NCBI RefSeq assembly: GCF_016863175.1
Contig: NZ_BOOJ01000037.1
Coordinates: 1 to 64,000 of the forward strand
Reading direction: 5' to 3'
DNA: 64,000 bases
Source of the DNA: Paraplanobispora siamensis
GTDB taxonomy: Bacteria > Actinomycetota > Actinomycetes > Streptosporangiales > Streptosporangiaceae
The translations under genes and the position numbers were made by a program. The notes under the pieces are model-generated. The model saw only the letters and a list, made by a program, of their open reading frames with translations. It was not told the DNA's origin and ran no database searches. This document shows, piece by piece, positions 9,330 through 17,549 of this stretch. How positions within the stretch are numbered: the stretch's first letter is position 1; every line of letters starts with the position of its first letter.

Positions 9330-10667
9330 ATGTCCTCTGCCCTGACGCCCCGTCCCTGGGTTCCCGCCGCCTCCGAGGAGCGCGTGCGCTCCGTCTCCGC
9401 CGCCGTGGCGGACCTGCCCGCCTCGGCGGCGCAGAAGGAGATCGAACGGCTGGCGGCCGACAACCACCGCATCCACGACGTGGAGTCGGTCAACCTCAAC
9501 CCGGCCACCAACATCATGAACCCGCGGGCGGAGGCGCTGCTCTCGGCCGGTCTGGGCTCACGGCCGTCCCTGGGCTATCCCGGCGACAAGTACGAGACGG
9601 GCCTGGAGGCGATCGAGCAGATCGAGATCGTCGCCGCCGAACTGGCCGCGCAGGTCTTCGGGGCCGGCTACGCCGAGGTGCGCGTCGGCTCCGGGGCGCT
9701 GGCCAACCTCTACGCCTTCATGGCCGCCTGCCGGCCCGGTGACACGATCATCGCCCCGCCGCCGAGCGTCGGCGGCCACGTCACCCACCACGGCCAGGGC
9801 GCGGCGGGGCTGTACGGGCTCACCACCGTTCCCGCCCCGGTGGCCGCGGACGGCTACACCGTGGACGTCGATGCCCTGCGCTCGCTGGCCGAGGAGACGC
9901 GGCCCGCACTGATCACCGTCGGCGGCAGCCTCAACCTCTTCCCCCACCCCGTCGCGCGGATCCGGGAGATCGCCGACTCCGTGGGCGCCCGCGTGCTCTT
10001 CGACGCCGCGCACCTGTGCGGCATGATCGCCGGCCGTACCTGGCCGCAGCCGCTCGACGAGGGCGCCCACCTGATCACCATGAGCACCTACAAGAGCCTG
10101 GGAGGCCCTCCCGGCGGGCTCATCGTCACCGACGACGCCGAACTGGCCGAGCGCCTGGACGCGATCGCCTACCCGGGCCTGACCGCCAACTTCGACGCCG
10201 GCAAGACCGCGGCGCTGGCCATGACGCTGCTCGACTGGAAGGCCGCCGGTCAGGCGTACGCGCAGACGATGGCCGCGACGGCGCGACGCCTGGCGGAGGA
10301 ACTGCTCGCCCTGGGCGTCCCGGTCTTCGCGGCCGAGCGCGGGTGCACCCGGTCGCACCAGTTCGCGATCGAGGCCCACCGCTACGGCGGCGGCCAGCGG
10401 GCCGCCCGCAGGCTGCGCCGGGCGAACATCCTGGCCTGCGGCATCGGCCTGCCGGCCGGCCCGGTCGAGGGCGACGCCAACGGGCTGCGCGTGGGCACCC
10501 CCGAGATCGTCCGGCTCGGGATGACCGAGGAGGACATGCCGGTCCTCGCCTCGTTCGTCGCCCGGGGCCTGGACGAGGACGTGGACCCGGCCACCGTGGC
10601 CGCGGAGGTCACCGCATGGCGGGGACGCTTCTCCGGCGTGCACTTCACCGCCGACCACCCGGCCTGA
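9330..10667 (+). CDS. SHMT-family PLP enzyme with non-canonical active site
   Basis: Fold-type I PLP enzyme of 445 residues that resembles serine hydroxymethyltransferase over its whole length. The cofactor-binding Asp and stacking region are seen in VLFDAAHLCGMIAG, and the Schiff-base lysine is Lys255. However, the lysine motif reads STYKSLGGPPGG where true SHMT has TTHKTLRGPRGG, so the His before the lysine and both Arg residues are replaced. The motif SLGYPGDKYETG replaces EGYPGKRYYGG. A related activity, such as an alpha-methylserine-type or threonine-transaldolase-type reaction, or a folate-independent aldolase, is possible. The start ATG follows GGGAG. It lies 98 nt after the RsbW-like gene and may share its transcript. 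Confidence 0.75.
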   Translation: MSSALTPRPWVPAASEERVRSVSAAVADLPASAAQKEIERLAADNHRIHDVESVNLNPATNIMNPRAEALLSAGLGSRPSLGYPGDKYETGLEAIEQIEIVAAELAAQVFGAGYAEVRVGSGALANLYAFMAACRPGDTIIAPPPSVGGHVTHHGQGAAGLYGLTTVPAPVAADGYTVDVDALRSLAEETRPALITVGGSLNLFPHPVARIREIADSVGARVLFDAAHLCGMIAGRTWPQPLDEGAHLITMSTYKSLGGPPGGLIVTDDAELAERLDAIAYPGLTANFDAGKTAALAMTLLDWKAAGQAYAQTMAATARRLAEELLALGVPVFAAERGCTRSHQFAIEAHRYGGGQRAARRLRRANILACGIGLPAGPVEGDANGLRVGTPEIVRLGMTEEDMPVLASFVARGLDEDVDPATVAAEVTAWRGRFSGVHFTADHPA

Positions 10668-10675
10668 GACGGCTC

Positions 10676-10706
10676 AAGGCCACTCCCGATCTCGGGGAGT
10701 GGCCTT
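10676..10706. terminator. Bidirectional terminator between SHMT-like gene and tRNA-Pro
   Basis: A perfect 12-bp stem (10676-10687 with 10695-10706) closing a 7-nt loop. It sits 8 nt after the SHMT-like gene on the plus strand and 15 nt after the 3' end of the convergent tRNA-Pro, so it can end both transcripts. Confidence 0.85.
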
Positions 10707-10721
10707 GCATTGTCCGGAGAG

Positions 10722-10795
10722 TCGGGGCGACAGGATTTGAACCTGCGACTTCTTGCTCCCAAAGCAAGCGCGCTACCAAGCTGCGCCACGCCCCG
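10722..10795 (-). tRNA. tRNA-Pro (anticodon TGG)
   Basis: Read on the minus strand, the 74-nt cloverleaf has a 7-bp acceptor stem (CGGGGCG with CGCCCCG) and discriminator A. The D-arm contains AGCTTGGTAG, the anticodon loop is TTTGGGA with anticodon TGG, and the T-arm contains GGTTCAAATCC. CCA is not encoded. It decodes CCN proline codons, mainly CCA. Confidence 0.95.
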
Positions 10796-10884
10796 TCGCG
10801 CCGGGTACGCGCACGCTCCGGAACTCCGGTACGATTACGCCCTGACGACCGGAAGAAGTCTAGACCAGACCAACACCGGATCGC

Positions 10885-10955
10885 GCGGACGTAGCTCAAT
10901 GGTAGAGCCCCAGTCTTCCAAACTGGCTACGCGGGTTCGATTCCCGTCGTCCGCT
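10885..10955 (+). tRNA. tRNA-Gly (anticodon TCC)
   Basis: A 71-nt cloverleaf with acceptor stem GCGGACG paired to CGTCCGC and discriminator T. The D-loop contains AGCTCAATGGTAGAG, the anticodon loop is CTTCCAA (anticodon TCC), and the T-arm contains GGGTTCGATTCCC. CCA is not encoded. It decodes GGA and GGG. It is divergent from tRNA-Pro, with an 89-bp gap that must hold both promoters. Confidence 0.95.
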
Positions 10956-10963
10956 CTCACAGT

Positions 10964-11003
10964 GAAGGGCCAGGTCACCGGGCATCCGGGGACCTGGCCC
11001 TTC
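10964..11003 (+). terminator. Terminator of tRNA-Gly
   Basis: A perfect 13-bp stem (10964-10976 with 10991-11003), 9 nt after the tRNA-Gly 3' end, with a 14-nt loop. It separates the tRNA from the merR-type gene in the same direction. Confidence 0.85.
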
Positions 11004-11130
11004 GGCATTCAGGAGATTTTTCCGATCTTCCGTACCCGTCGCGTCCCGCCGGCCCGGGCGAAGGAGAATTCCTTGCGCCGCCGAGGGGCGGGCTTGAGTC
11101 TCCAGCAAGGGGAGACGGGAGGGTGGGGGC

Positions 11131-12102
11131 ATGGACGGCGACACGCTCTACTCGATCGGTGACCTGGCCCGTCGGACCGGGCTCACGGTCAAGACCATCC
11201 GGTTCTACTCCGACCGCGGGATCGTGCCGCCGGCCGAACGCGGCCCCACCGGTTACCGCCGCTACGGCGTCGACGCCGTAGCACGCCTGGACCTGGTGCG
11301 CACGCTGCGCGACCTGGGACTGAGCCTTCCCGCGATCCAGAAGATCCTGGAGCGGGAGGTCGCGCTGACCGAAGTCGCCGCGGCGCACGCCGCGGCCCTG
11401 TCGGTGCAGATCCGGACCCTGCGCCTGCGGCGTGCGGTGCTCATGGCCGTGGCGAAGCGCGGTTCCACCCCTGAGGAGATGAGTCTCATGCACAAACTGG
11501 CCAAGCTCTCCGAGGACGAGCGCCGACGTCTGATCGACGATTTCCTCGGCAGCGCCTTCGACGGACTGGACCCCGATCCGGGATTCGCCGGAATCAGGCG
11601 CTCGATGACCCCGGAACTGCCCGACGACCCCGATCCCGGGCAGGTCGAGGCGTGGGTGGAGCTGGCCGAGCTGTCCCAGGATCCGGATTTCCGCGTCCTC
11701 ATGCGCCGTACGGCCGAGCAGTACGCCGCCGAGCGCGCCATGGGCGGAACGGCGGGCGTGCGGCCCGACAGCGTCGCGATCGTCCGTGACCGGGTGGGCC
11801 CGGCCCTGGCCGCCGGCGTCGACCCCGTCTCCTCCCGGGCCGATCCGATCGTCTCGGCCGTGACGACCCGATGCGCGGACATCGCCGGCCGGCCCGATGA
11901 CGCCGATTTCCGGCGCCGGCTGCTGGCCCGGCTGGAGACCGCCGGCGACCCTCGCCGGGAGCGATACCTCCGCCTGCTCGCCGTGGTCAACGGCTGGCCC
12001 GCTCCGGAGAGCCCGGCACCGGCCTCCGACTGGTTCGCCCGGGCCCTGCGCGTCCGGCTGGGGGGCGAGGGCCCGGAGGCGGACGCCTCGACGACCGGCT
12101 GA
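11131..12102 (+). CDS. MerR-family transcriptional regulator
   Basis: The N-terminal winged helix (about residues 5-75) shows the MerR pattern IGDLARRTGLTVKTIRFYSDRGIVPP and TGYRRYG. A dimerisation helix follows (VALTEVAAAHAAALSVQIRTL). The 323-residue length is long for MerR. The C-terminal 200 residues are helical and lack the Cys motifs of metal sensors, so they probably sense an organic ligand or protein. The ATG at 11131 has a strong purine-rich site directly upstream. No divergent target gene is present, so it may regulate itself or distant genes. Confidence 0.85.
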   Translation: MDGDTLYSIGDLARRTGLTVKTIRFYSDRGIVPPAERGPTGYRRYGVDAVARLDLVRTLRDLGLSLPAIQKILEREVALTEVAAAHAAALSVQIRTLRLRRAVLMAVAKRGSTPEEMSLMHKLAKLSEDERRRLIDDFLGSAFDGLDPDPGFAGIRRSMTPELPDDPDPGQVEAWVELAELSQDPDFRVLMRRTAEQYAAERAMGGTAGVRPDSVAIVRDRVGPALAAGVDPVSSRADPIVSAVTTRCADIAGRPDDADFRRRLLARLETAGDPRRERYLRLLAVVNGWPAPESPAPASDWFARALRVRLGGEGPEADASTTG

Positions 12103-12595
12103 GCCCGGCCGCCTCCACGTCCGCGACCAGCGGGAACCGGCATCCGCTCCCGCCGGTTCCCGATGATCGCAAGGGCCCCGCAAGGGGTCTGCGAGAAGGA
12201 CAGCACAAACGGGCAAAAGGGCAAGCCTCTCAAGGGTGGACTACACGGGGTAATGCATCGGATACTGAGAGCACCGAGACACCGTGAGCGCTCGATCCCC
12301 CCGGAGGCGAACCGTGTCCGCTCAGACCCGCACGCCGACCCGCGGCCGGACGCCGCGCGCCGAACCCCGGCGCCCGCGTCACCGCCCGGACGCCCCCTTT
12401 CCGATCCGCCCCGATCCCCCCGGCGACCCACCCGCATCTGACAAGCGCGCGTACCCGGTAGTCAATCTCTCTGACGCTCGGGGAGCCCCGAAAAAATCAG
12501 GAAATATAGCGGCTTCTCCGGCGAACGGGACCCCTGACCGTAGATCGTTCTTTACGCTCTACTCAGAGCCGTAGTCAAGGCGAGCGGAGAAGACC
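12103..12595. other. 493-bp intergenic region without a supported gene
   Basis: The stretch between the MerR gene and the oxidoreductase gene has open frames in two plus-strand registers. Their translations are Pro/Arg-rich and low in complexity, with no ribosome binding site that stands out. The last 100 nt are less GC-rich and probably contain the promoter of the oxidoreductase-phosphatase operon. No hairpin of terminator quality was noticed. Confidence 0.5.
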
Positions 12596-14179
12596 GTGAC
12601 CGAGTTCGACGGCATCGTCATCGGCGGAGGGCACAACGGACTCACCTGCGCCGCCTATCTCGCCCGGGCCGGGCTGTCCGTCGCGGTGGTCGAACGCAAC
12701 GACGTGGCGGGCGGCGGCTGCACCACCCAGGAGCTCACCCTCCCGGGCTTCCGGCACAACACCCACAGCAACTACCACTTCCTTGAGGAGGGGCCGGTCC
12801 CCGCCGACCTCGAGCTGCACCGCCACGGCCTGCGCTACGTCTATCCCGAGGTCCAGCACGCCACCCTGTTCAGGGACGGCCGGGCGATCACCGTCTACAC
12901 CGACCCCAAGCGCACCTCCGACTCCTTCGCCCGCTTCTCCGCCGCGGACGCCGAGCGCTGGCTGGAGCTGCACGAGCGCTACGCCGAGGCGGCCCGGGGG
13001 CTGATGAACGGCTTCCTGTACTCCAAGCCGCTGCCTCCCCCCGTCCTGGCCGAGCGGCTCAAGGGCAACCTCGGCCGCGACCTGCTCAGCTACGTCCCGC
13101 TGTCCATCTACGAGGCCGTCGACAGGAACTTCGAGAGCGACCAGGTCCGGGTGCTGTTCAAGTCGTTCCTGCACGCGATCTCCATCGAGAACGTCCCGGG
13201 CACCGGAGGCTTCTTCCCCCGGCTCCTGTCGCGCATCGCCAGGCTCGGCCTGCCCGTGGGCGGCGCGGCGAACGTGGCGCTCGCGCTGCGCCGCGCGGTC
13301 GAGGAGCACGGCGGCACGGTGATCACCGGCCGGCACGTCGAGCGGATCCTGGTCGGCGACGGCCGGGCCACCGGGGTCGGGCTGGCCGGCGGCGGCGTGC
13401 TGACCGCCCGCCGTTTCGTGGTCAGCGCGGTCGACGCCCCCCAGACGGTACGGCTGGCGGGCCCCGACGTCTTCGGCGCCGAGATCGCCGCCAAGGTCGC
13501 CGCCTACCGGTGGGCCGGGCACAGCCTGGTATCCCTGCACCTGGCCCTGGACGAGGCGCCCCGCTACCGGGCCGCCGCGTTCGAGCCGGACGTGGACCGG
13601 GCCTTCCTGTTCGTGCTCGGCGCCGACGACAGCGAACAGCTGGGCCGTACCTTCGACCGGATCCACCAGGACCGGCTGCCGGACCGCCTGGCGGGCAACG
13701 GCGCCTGCCCCACGCTGTTCGACCCCTCCTACGCGCCGGCCGGCAAACACGTGGCGTTCTGGTGGCCGTGGGCCCCCTACGACCTCGACGGCGACGCGGC
13801 CGCCTGGGACGCGCGGCGCGAGGAGATCGGCGAGCGGCTGCTGGCCGAGTGGGCGGAGTACGCGCCGAACCTGACGGGCGCCGTACTGGGCAAGAGCGTC
13901 TTCTCCCCCCTCGACATCGAGCGGCACTGCATCAACATGGTGCGCGGCAGCCACCACGTCGGCGCCTACGAACCCGCCCAGCTGGGCGGCAACCGGCCCG
14001 TCCCCGAACTGGGCCGCTACCGCACCCCCGTCACCGGCCTCTATCTGTGCGGCGCCAGCAGCCATCCCGGCGGCTCGGTCTCCGCGGCCCCCGGTTACAA
14101 CGGCGCGAACGCCATCGCCGAGGACCTCGGGATCACCCCGTGGTGGACGCCGGTGCCCGCCCCCCGGTGGGACGAATGA
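12596..14179 (+). CDS. CrtI/phytoene-dehydrogenase-like FAD oxidoreductase
   Basis: FAD-dependent oxidoreductase of 527 residues. The dinucleotide-binding motif GGGHNGLTCAAYLARAG is at residues 9-25 with the acidic end of beta-2 (VVERND). A C-terminal FAD-contact segment reads GLYLCGASSHPGGSVSAAPGYNGAN, as in carotenoid desaturase and all-trans-retinol saturase relatives. The substrate is unknown; no phytoene synthase or terpene gene is nearby, so a carotenoid role is not supported. The start is a GTG with a GCGGAGAAG site. Its TGA overlaps the ATG of the following phosphatase gene (ATGA), implying translational coupling. Confidence 0.85.
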   Translation: MTEFDGIVIGGGHNGLTCAAYLARAGLSVAVVERNDVAGGGCTTQELTLPGFRHNTHSNYHFLEEGPVPADLELHRHGLRYVYPEVQHATLFRDGRAITVYTDPKRTSDSFARFSAADAERWLELHERYAEAARGLMNGFLYSKPLPPPVLAERLKGNLGRDLLSYVPLSIYEAVDRNFESDQVRVLFKSFLHAISIENVPGTGGFFPRLLSRIARLGLPVGGAANVALALRRAVEEHGGTVITGRHVERILVGDGRATGVGLAGGGVLTARRFVVSAVDAPQTVRLAGPDVFGAEIAAKVAAYRWAGHSLVSLHLALDEAPRYRAAAFEPDVDRAFLFVLGADDSEQLGRTFDRIHQDRLPDRLAGNGACPTLFDPSYAPAGKHVAFWWPWAPYDLDGDAAAWDARREEIGERLLAEWAEYAPNLTGAVLGKSVFSPLDIERHCINMVRGSHHVGAYEPAQLGGNRPVPELGRYRTPVTGLYLCGASSHPGGSVSAAPGYNGANAIAEDLGITPWWTPVPAPRWDE

Positions 14180-15900
14180 ACCGTCGTTTCGTGACCGCGT
14201 CACCGGGGGCGGGCGAGCCGCGGGTCGGCAGCCCCGCCTCGCTGCACGAGCGGCTCTCCCTGCTGAACGCGGCGAGCACCCGGATCGGCAGCACCCTGGA
14301 CCTGTTCGAGACGGGCCGGGAGCTGATGGAGGTGTGCGTACCGCGCTTCGCCGACGCGGCGGGCATCCTGGTGCAGGACCGGATCGTCACCGAGGGCGAG
14401 TTCCCGCACCGCACCACCGACGGCTCGGCCCTGGTGCGACGCATCGCGGTCGGCGTGGCGGCCCCCTCGGCGGGGCAGTACGCCGAGGCCTTCCCGGTGG
14501 ACGAGGTCGTCGTCTACGAGGCCTGGACGCCCTACGCCACCTGCATGGCGACCGGCACCTCGATCCTGTACCCCCGGCTGGACTCCGGGACCGCCGCCAG
14601 GATCGGGCGGTTCTGGAAGCGCGACTCGGTGGCCCGCGTCCTGCAGGACAGCTCGTTCCTGGTGGTCCCGCTGAAGGCGCGCGGCCAGGTTCTGGGCTTC
14701 GTCGTCTTCACCCGCACCCCGCAGAGCGCCCCCTTCGACGAGCAGGACGTGACGCTCGGCGAGGACCTCGCCGCCAGGACCGCCGTCTGCCTGGACAACG
14801 CGCGGCTCTACGGCCGCGAGCGCCGTACCGCGCTGACCCTGCAGAGCAGCCTGCTGCCGTCCGACCTCTACCGGCCGCTGGGCCTGTCGATCGCCTCGCG
14901 TTACCTGCCGGCCAGCGATCTGGCGGGCGTCGGCGGCGACTGGTACGACGTGATCCCGCTGCCGGGCTGCCGGGTCGCCCTGGTCGTCGGCGACGTGATG
15001 GGGCACGGCATCAGGGCCGCCGCCACGATGGGCCAGCTCCGCACCGCCGCCCGCACGCTCGCCGGCCTGGATCTGGGCCCCGGGGAGGTGCTGTTCCGGC
15101 TCAACCGGATGAGCCAGGATCTGGACTCCGCCCAGATCGCCACGTGCGTCTACGCCACCTACGACCCGGTCACCCGGCTGTGCTCCCTCGCCAGGGCCGG
15201 GCACGTGCCGCCGATCATCGTGCGGTCCGACGGCGGGACCGAGGTGGTCGAGCTGCCCTCCGGCCTCCCCCTGGGCATCGGCGACGCCCCGGCCGAGACG
15301 GTCGAGACCGTCCTGCCGCCCGGCGCCGTGCTCGCGCTGTACACCGACGGGCTGGTGGAGAGCCGCGACCGCGACATCGACGAGGGCATCGGCGAGCTGC
15401 GCCGGCTGCTCGCCGAGAGCACCGCGGATCTGGAGGAGGTCTGCGACCGCACGATCGGCGCGCAGCGCCCGGGACACGAGCGCGACGACATCGCGCTCCT
15501 GCTGGCCCGGGTCAGCGAGCTGTCCTCCGAGGAGGTCGCCGAGATCACCCTCCGTCCGGAGAGCGGGTCGGCGGCCGGCGCCCGCCGCTTCGCCCGCGCC
15601 ACGCTCTGCGGCTGGAACCTGCGCTCGCTCGCCGACACCACCGAACTCATGGTCAGTGAGCTGGTCACCAACGCGATCCGGCACGCCGGGGAGGGCCCGA
15701 TCGGGGTGCGGCTGCTGCGCGGCCCGACGCTGGTGTGCGAGGTCACCGACGCCTCCCCCGTGGCGCCGGTCATCCGCCAGGTCTCCGGCGCCGAGGACGG
15801 CGGCCGGGGTCTGCGGCTCGTCAACCGGGTCGCCCGGCGCTGGGGCTTCCGGCCGGTCGCCGAAGGAAAGATCATCTGGGTTGAGCTGAACCTGCCGTGA
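14176..15900 (+). CDS. GAF-SpoIIE phosphatase-HATPase fusion regulator
   Basis: A 574-residue signalling protein with three parts. A GAF-like sensor occupies about residues 25-215. A PP2C/SpoIIE phosphatase follows at about 225-440, with metal ligands seen in GGDWYD, VVGDVMGHG and ALYTDGLVE, and GHERDDIALLL near the end. A C-terminal RsbW-like HATPase runs over about 450-574 (ELVTNAIRHAG and GGRGLRLV). Phosphatase and kinase-like activity in one chain suggest control of an anti-sigma/anti-anti-sigma switch. The start ATG overlaps the TGA of the oxidoreductase gene. No sigma factor is adjacent. The domain reading is strong; the partner is unknown. Confidence 0.9.
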   Translation: MNRRFVTASPGAGEPRVGSPASLHERLSLLNAASTRIGSTLDLFETGRELMEVCVPRFADAAGILVQDRIVTEGEFPHRTTDGSALVRRIAVGVAAPSAGQYAEAFPVDEVVVYEAWTPYATCMATGTSILYPRLDSGTAARIGRFWKRDSVARVLQDSSFLVVPLKARGQVLGFVVFTRTPQSAPFDEQDVTLGEDLAARTAVCLDNARLYGRERRTALTLQSSLLPSDLYRPLGLSIASRYLPASDLAGVGGDWYDVIPLPGCRVALVVGDVMGHGIRAAATMGQLRTAARTLAGLDLGPGEVLFRLNRMSQDLDSAQIATCVYATYDPVTRLCSLARAGHVPPIIVRSDGGTEVVELPSGLPLGIGDAPAETVETVLPPGAVLALYTDGLVESRDRDIDEGIGELRRLLAESTADLEEVCDRTIGAQRPGHERDDIALLLARVSELSSEEVAEITLRPESGSAAGARRFARATLCGWNLRSLADTTELMVSELVTNAIRHAGEGPIGVRLLRGPTLVCEVTDASPVAPVIRQVSGAEDGGRGLRLVNRVARRWGFRPVAEGKIIWVELNLP

Positions 15901-16039
15901 TCCCTCCCGCCGTGTCCGCGACGCCCCGGGCCGGTGGTGGGCATCCCGTACGGCGCGCGCCGTACGGTCATGCCCAACGAGTGCGCTGACTACTGGCCGC
16001 CCAGAGGTTACGGTCGGATTGACGACTCGGGAGGGCACG

Positions 16040-16609
16040 ATGATCATCGACATCCGCGAGGCATACCGCCGCGCGCTGGACGATTTCGGCGCTCTCGTCC
16101 ACCGGATCGCACCCGAACAGTGGGAGAACGCGACGCCGTGCGTGGACTGGAACGTCCGCGCCCTGGTCAACCACGTGGTGGGCGAGAGCCTCTGGGTCCC
16201 CGAACTCCTCGCCGGACGCACCGTCGCCGAGCTCGGCGACACCTACGACGGCGACCTGCTCGGCGACGACCCCGGCAAGGCCTTCGACGCCGCGGCCTCG
16301 GCCGCCGTGCACGCCGCCAGCGCCGACGGCTCCCTGACCTGCGTCACCCACCTGTCCTTCGGGGACGTGCCGGGCAGGGAGTACATCACCGAACTGTTCG
16401 CCGACGCCCTGATCCACACCTGGGACCTGGCCCGCGCGATCGGCGCGGACGACCGGCTCGACCCCGAGCTGGTAGAGACCTGCGCCGACTGGTTCGCCGG
16501 GGCCGAGGACGGCTACCGCCAGGCGGGGGTCATCGGGGAGCAGCAGCCGCTGCCCCCCGATCCCGACCCCCAGACCAGGCTCCTGGCCTCCTGGGGCCGC
16601 CGCACCTGA
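16040..16609 (+). CDS. TIGR03086-type metal-binding protein of the mycothiol maleylpyruvate isomerase fold
   Basis: A 189-residue DinB-like four-helix protein. The typical N-terminus is ALDDFGALVHRIAPEQWENATPCVDWNVRALVNHVVGE, where His residues of this segment and a later His (LIHTWDLARAIG) usually bind a divalent metal. The family may use mycothiol as cofactor, but individual reactions are mostly unknown. The ATG at 16040 follows GGGAGGG, so upstream in-frame TTG codons are rejected. It is a stand-alone gene. Confidence 0.8.
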   Translation: MIIDIREAYRRALDDFGALVHRIAPEQWENATPCVDWNVRALVNHVVGESLWVPELLAGRTVAELGDTYDGDLLGDDPGKAFDAAASAAVHAASADGSLTCVTHLSFGDVPGREYITELFADALIHTWDLARAIGADDRLDPELVETCADWFAGAEDGYRQAGVIGEQQPLPPDPDPQTRLLASWGRRT

Positions 16610-16693
16610 ACCGCCGCACCTGAGCCTGAGCCTTCGCGCGGCCCGGGGCCCTCTCACACGCCCGCCTTCACGCGGTCACCGCCGCGCGGCGCC

Positions 16694-16771
16694 TCAGCGT
16701 GCCGCGGGGCGCTTGCCGTGGTTGGCCTTCCTCTTCTTGCGGGCCCGGGCCTTGCGTGCTCGTCTCGCCAT
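16694..16771 (-). CDS. 50S ribosomal protein bL37
   Basis: A 25-residue, highly basic peptide that begins MARRARKARARKKRK and ends ANHGKRPAAR. The ANHGKRP element is the hallmark of bL37, the small actinobacterial large-subunit protein first seen in Mycobacterium smegmatis ribosome structures. It is easily missed because of its size. The ATG at 16771 has GAGAGG upstream at acceptable spacing; a longer open frame reaches 16879 but would run into the divergent HD-domain gene. Recognition rests on memory of the motif. Confidence 0.8.
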   Translation of the reverse strand: MARRARKARARKKRKANHGKRPAAR

Positions 16772-16869
16772 TCTCGGCCGCCTCTCGTCCAGGGGGATCA
16801 GGTCTCCACCGTCCTCCCGGCGGGCATGCCGTACAAGGCCCAAACCGGCGGACACCCTAAGCTCCCGCC

Positions 16870-17466
16870 ATGAGCTCACAGTTGCTGGAACGCTGGCGGG
16901 AGCTGGCCGGCCCGGAGGCCGACCATCTGGGACTGGATCTGATCGCCCGGTACGGCGAACCGCACCGCAGATACCACACGACCGCCCACCTGACGGCGGT
17001 GCTCGACCACGTCGACGCCCTGGCCGGGCACGCCGGCAACCCCGACCTCGTACGGCTCGCCGCCTGGTTCCACGACGCCGTCTACGACCCGCGGCGCAGC
17101 GACAACGAGGAGCGCAGCGCGCGGCTGGCCGAGCGGGCCCTGCCCGAGCTGGGCCTGGACCCGGAGGCGGTGGCCACGGTGGCCCGGCTGGTCAGGCTCA
17201 CGGTCACCCACGACCCCGAACCGGGCGACGCCGACGGCGCCGTGCTGTCGGACGCGGACCTGGCGATCCTGGCCTCGCCGCCGGAGGTCTACGCCGCGTA
17301 CGCGGCGGCCGTACGCGAGGAGTACGCCTTCGTGCCCGACGAGGCCTTCCGCACCGGCCGCGCCGCGGTACTGCGCTCGCTGCTCGACCTGCCCGCCATC
17401 TTCCGGGTGGCCGGTCTGGAGGAGGCGGCCCGGCGCAACCTTCACGCGGAGCTTGACCGGTTGTGA
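16870..17466 (+). CDS. HD-domain metal-dependent phosphohydrolase-like protein
   Basis: A 198-residue protein of the predicted HD superfamily. Metal-ligand candidates are seen as YHTTAHL (near residue 37), the HD doublet in AAWFHDAVYDP (about residues 62-72), and a later Asp in SDADLAIL. The substrate is unknown; relatives are annotated only as predicted metal-dependent HD hydrolases. The ATG at 16870 lies 98 nt from the divergent bL37 start, so the two share a short promoter region. The stop precedes the deoR-galT operator region by about 15 nt. Confidence 0.85.
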   Translation: MSSQLLERWRELAGPEADHLGLDLIARYGEPHRRYHTTAHLTAVLDHVDALAGHAGNPDLVRLAAWFHDAVYDPRRSDNEERSARLAERALPELGLDPEAVATVARLVRLTVTHDPEPGDADGAVLSDADLAILASPPEVYAAYAAAVREEYAFVPDEAFRTGRAAVLRSLLDLPAIFRVAGLEEAARRNLHAELDRL

Positions 17467-17481
17467 GGGATTATTCCGCAC

Positions 17482-17536
17482 AATCAAACACGACTCTCGG
17501 GATCGTTTGTGGTAATTTGGAGGAAGATGTTTGATT
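17482..17536 (+). promoter_or_regulatory. Candidate DeoR-type operator upstream of deoR-galT
   Basis: The inverted arms AATCAAACA (17482-17490) and TGTTTGATT (17528-17536) are exact complements, and a related GTTTGTGG lies between them. T/A-rich TTTGATT-like half sites are typical for DeoR-family sugar regulators. The right arm ends 13 nt before the start codon and adjoins the ribosome binding site, so binding would block expression of the operon that encodes the regulator itself. Confidence 0.65.
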
Positions 17537-17549
17537 AAGGAGTGGGTGG

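Noticed and set aside
12163-12574. Overlapping plus-strand open frames between MerR and oxidoreductase genes
   Set aside because: Pro/Arg-rich translations without domain or convincing start; likely promoter DNA.
12596-14179. CrtI-like gene considered as part of a carotenoid cluster
   Set aside because: No phytoene synthase, GGPP synthase or cyclase gene is in the surrounding region.
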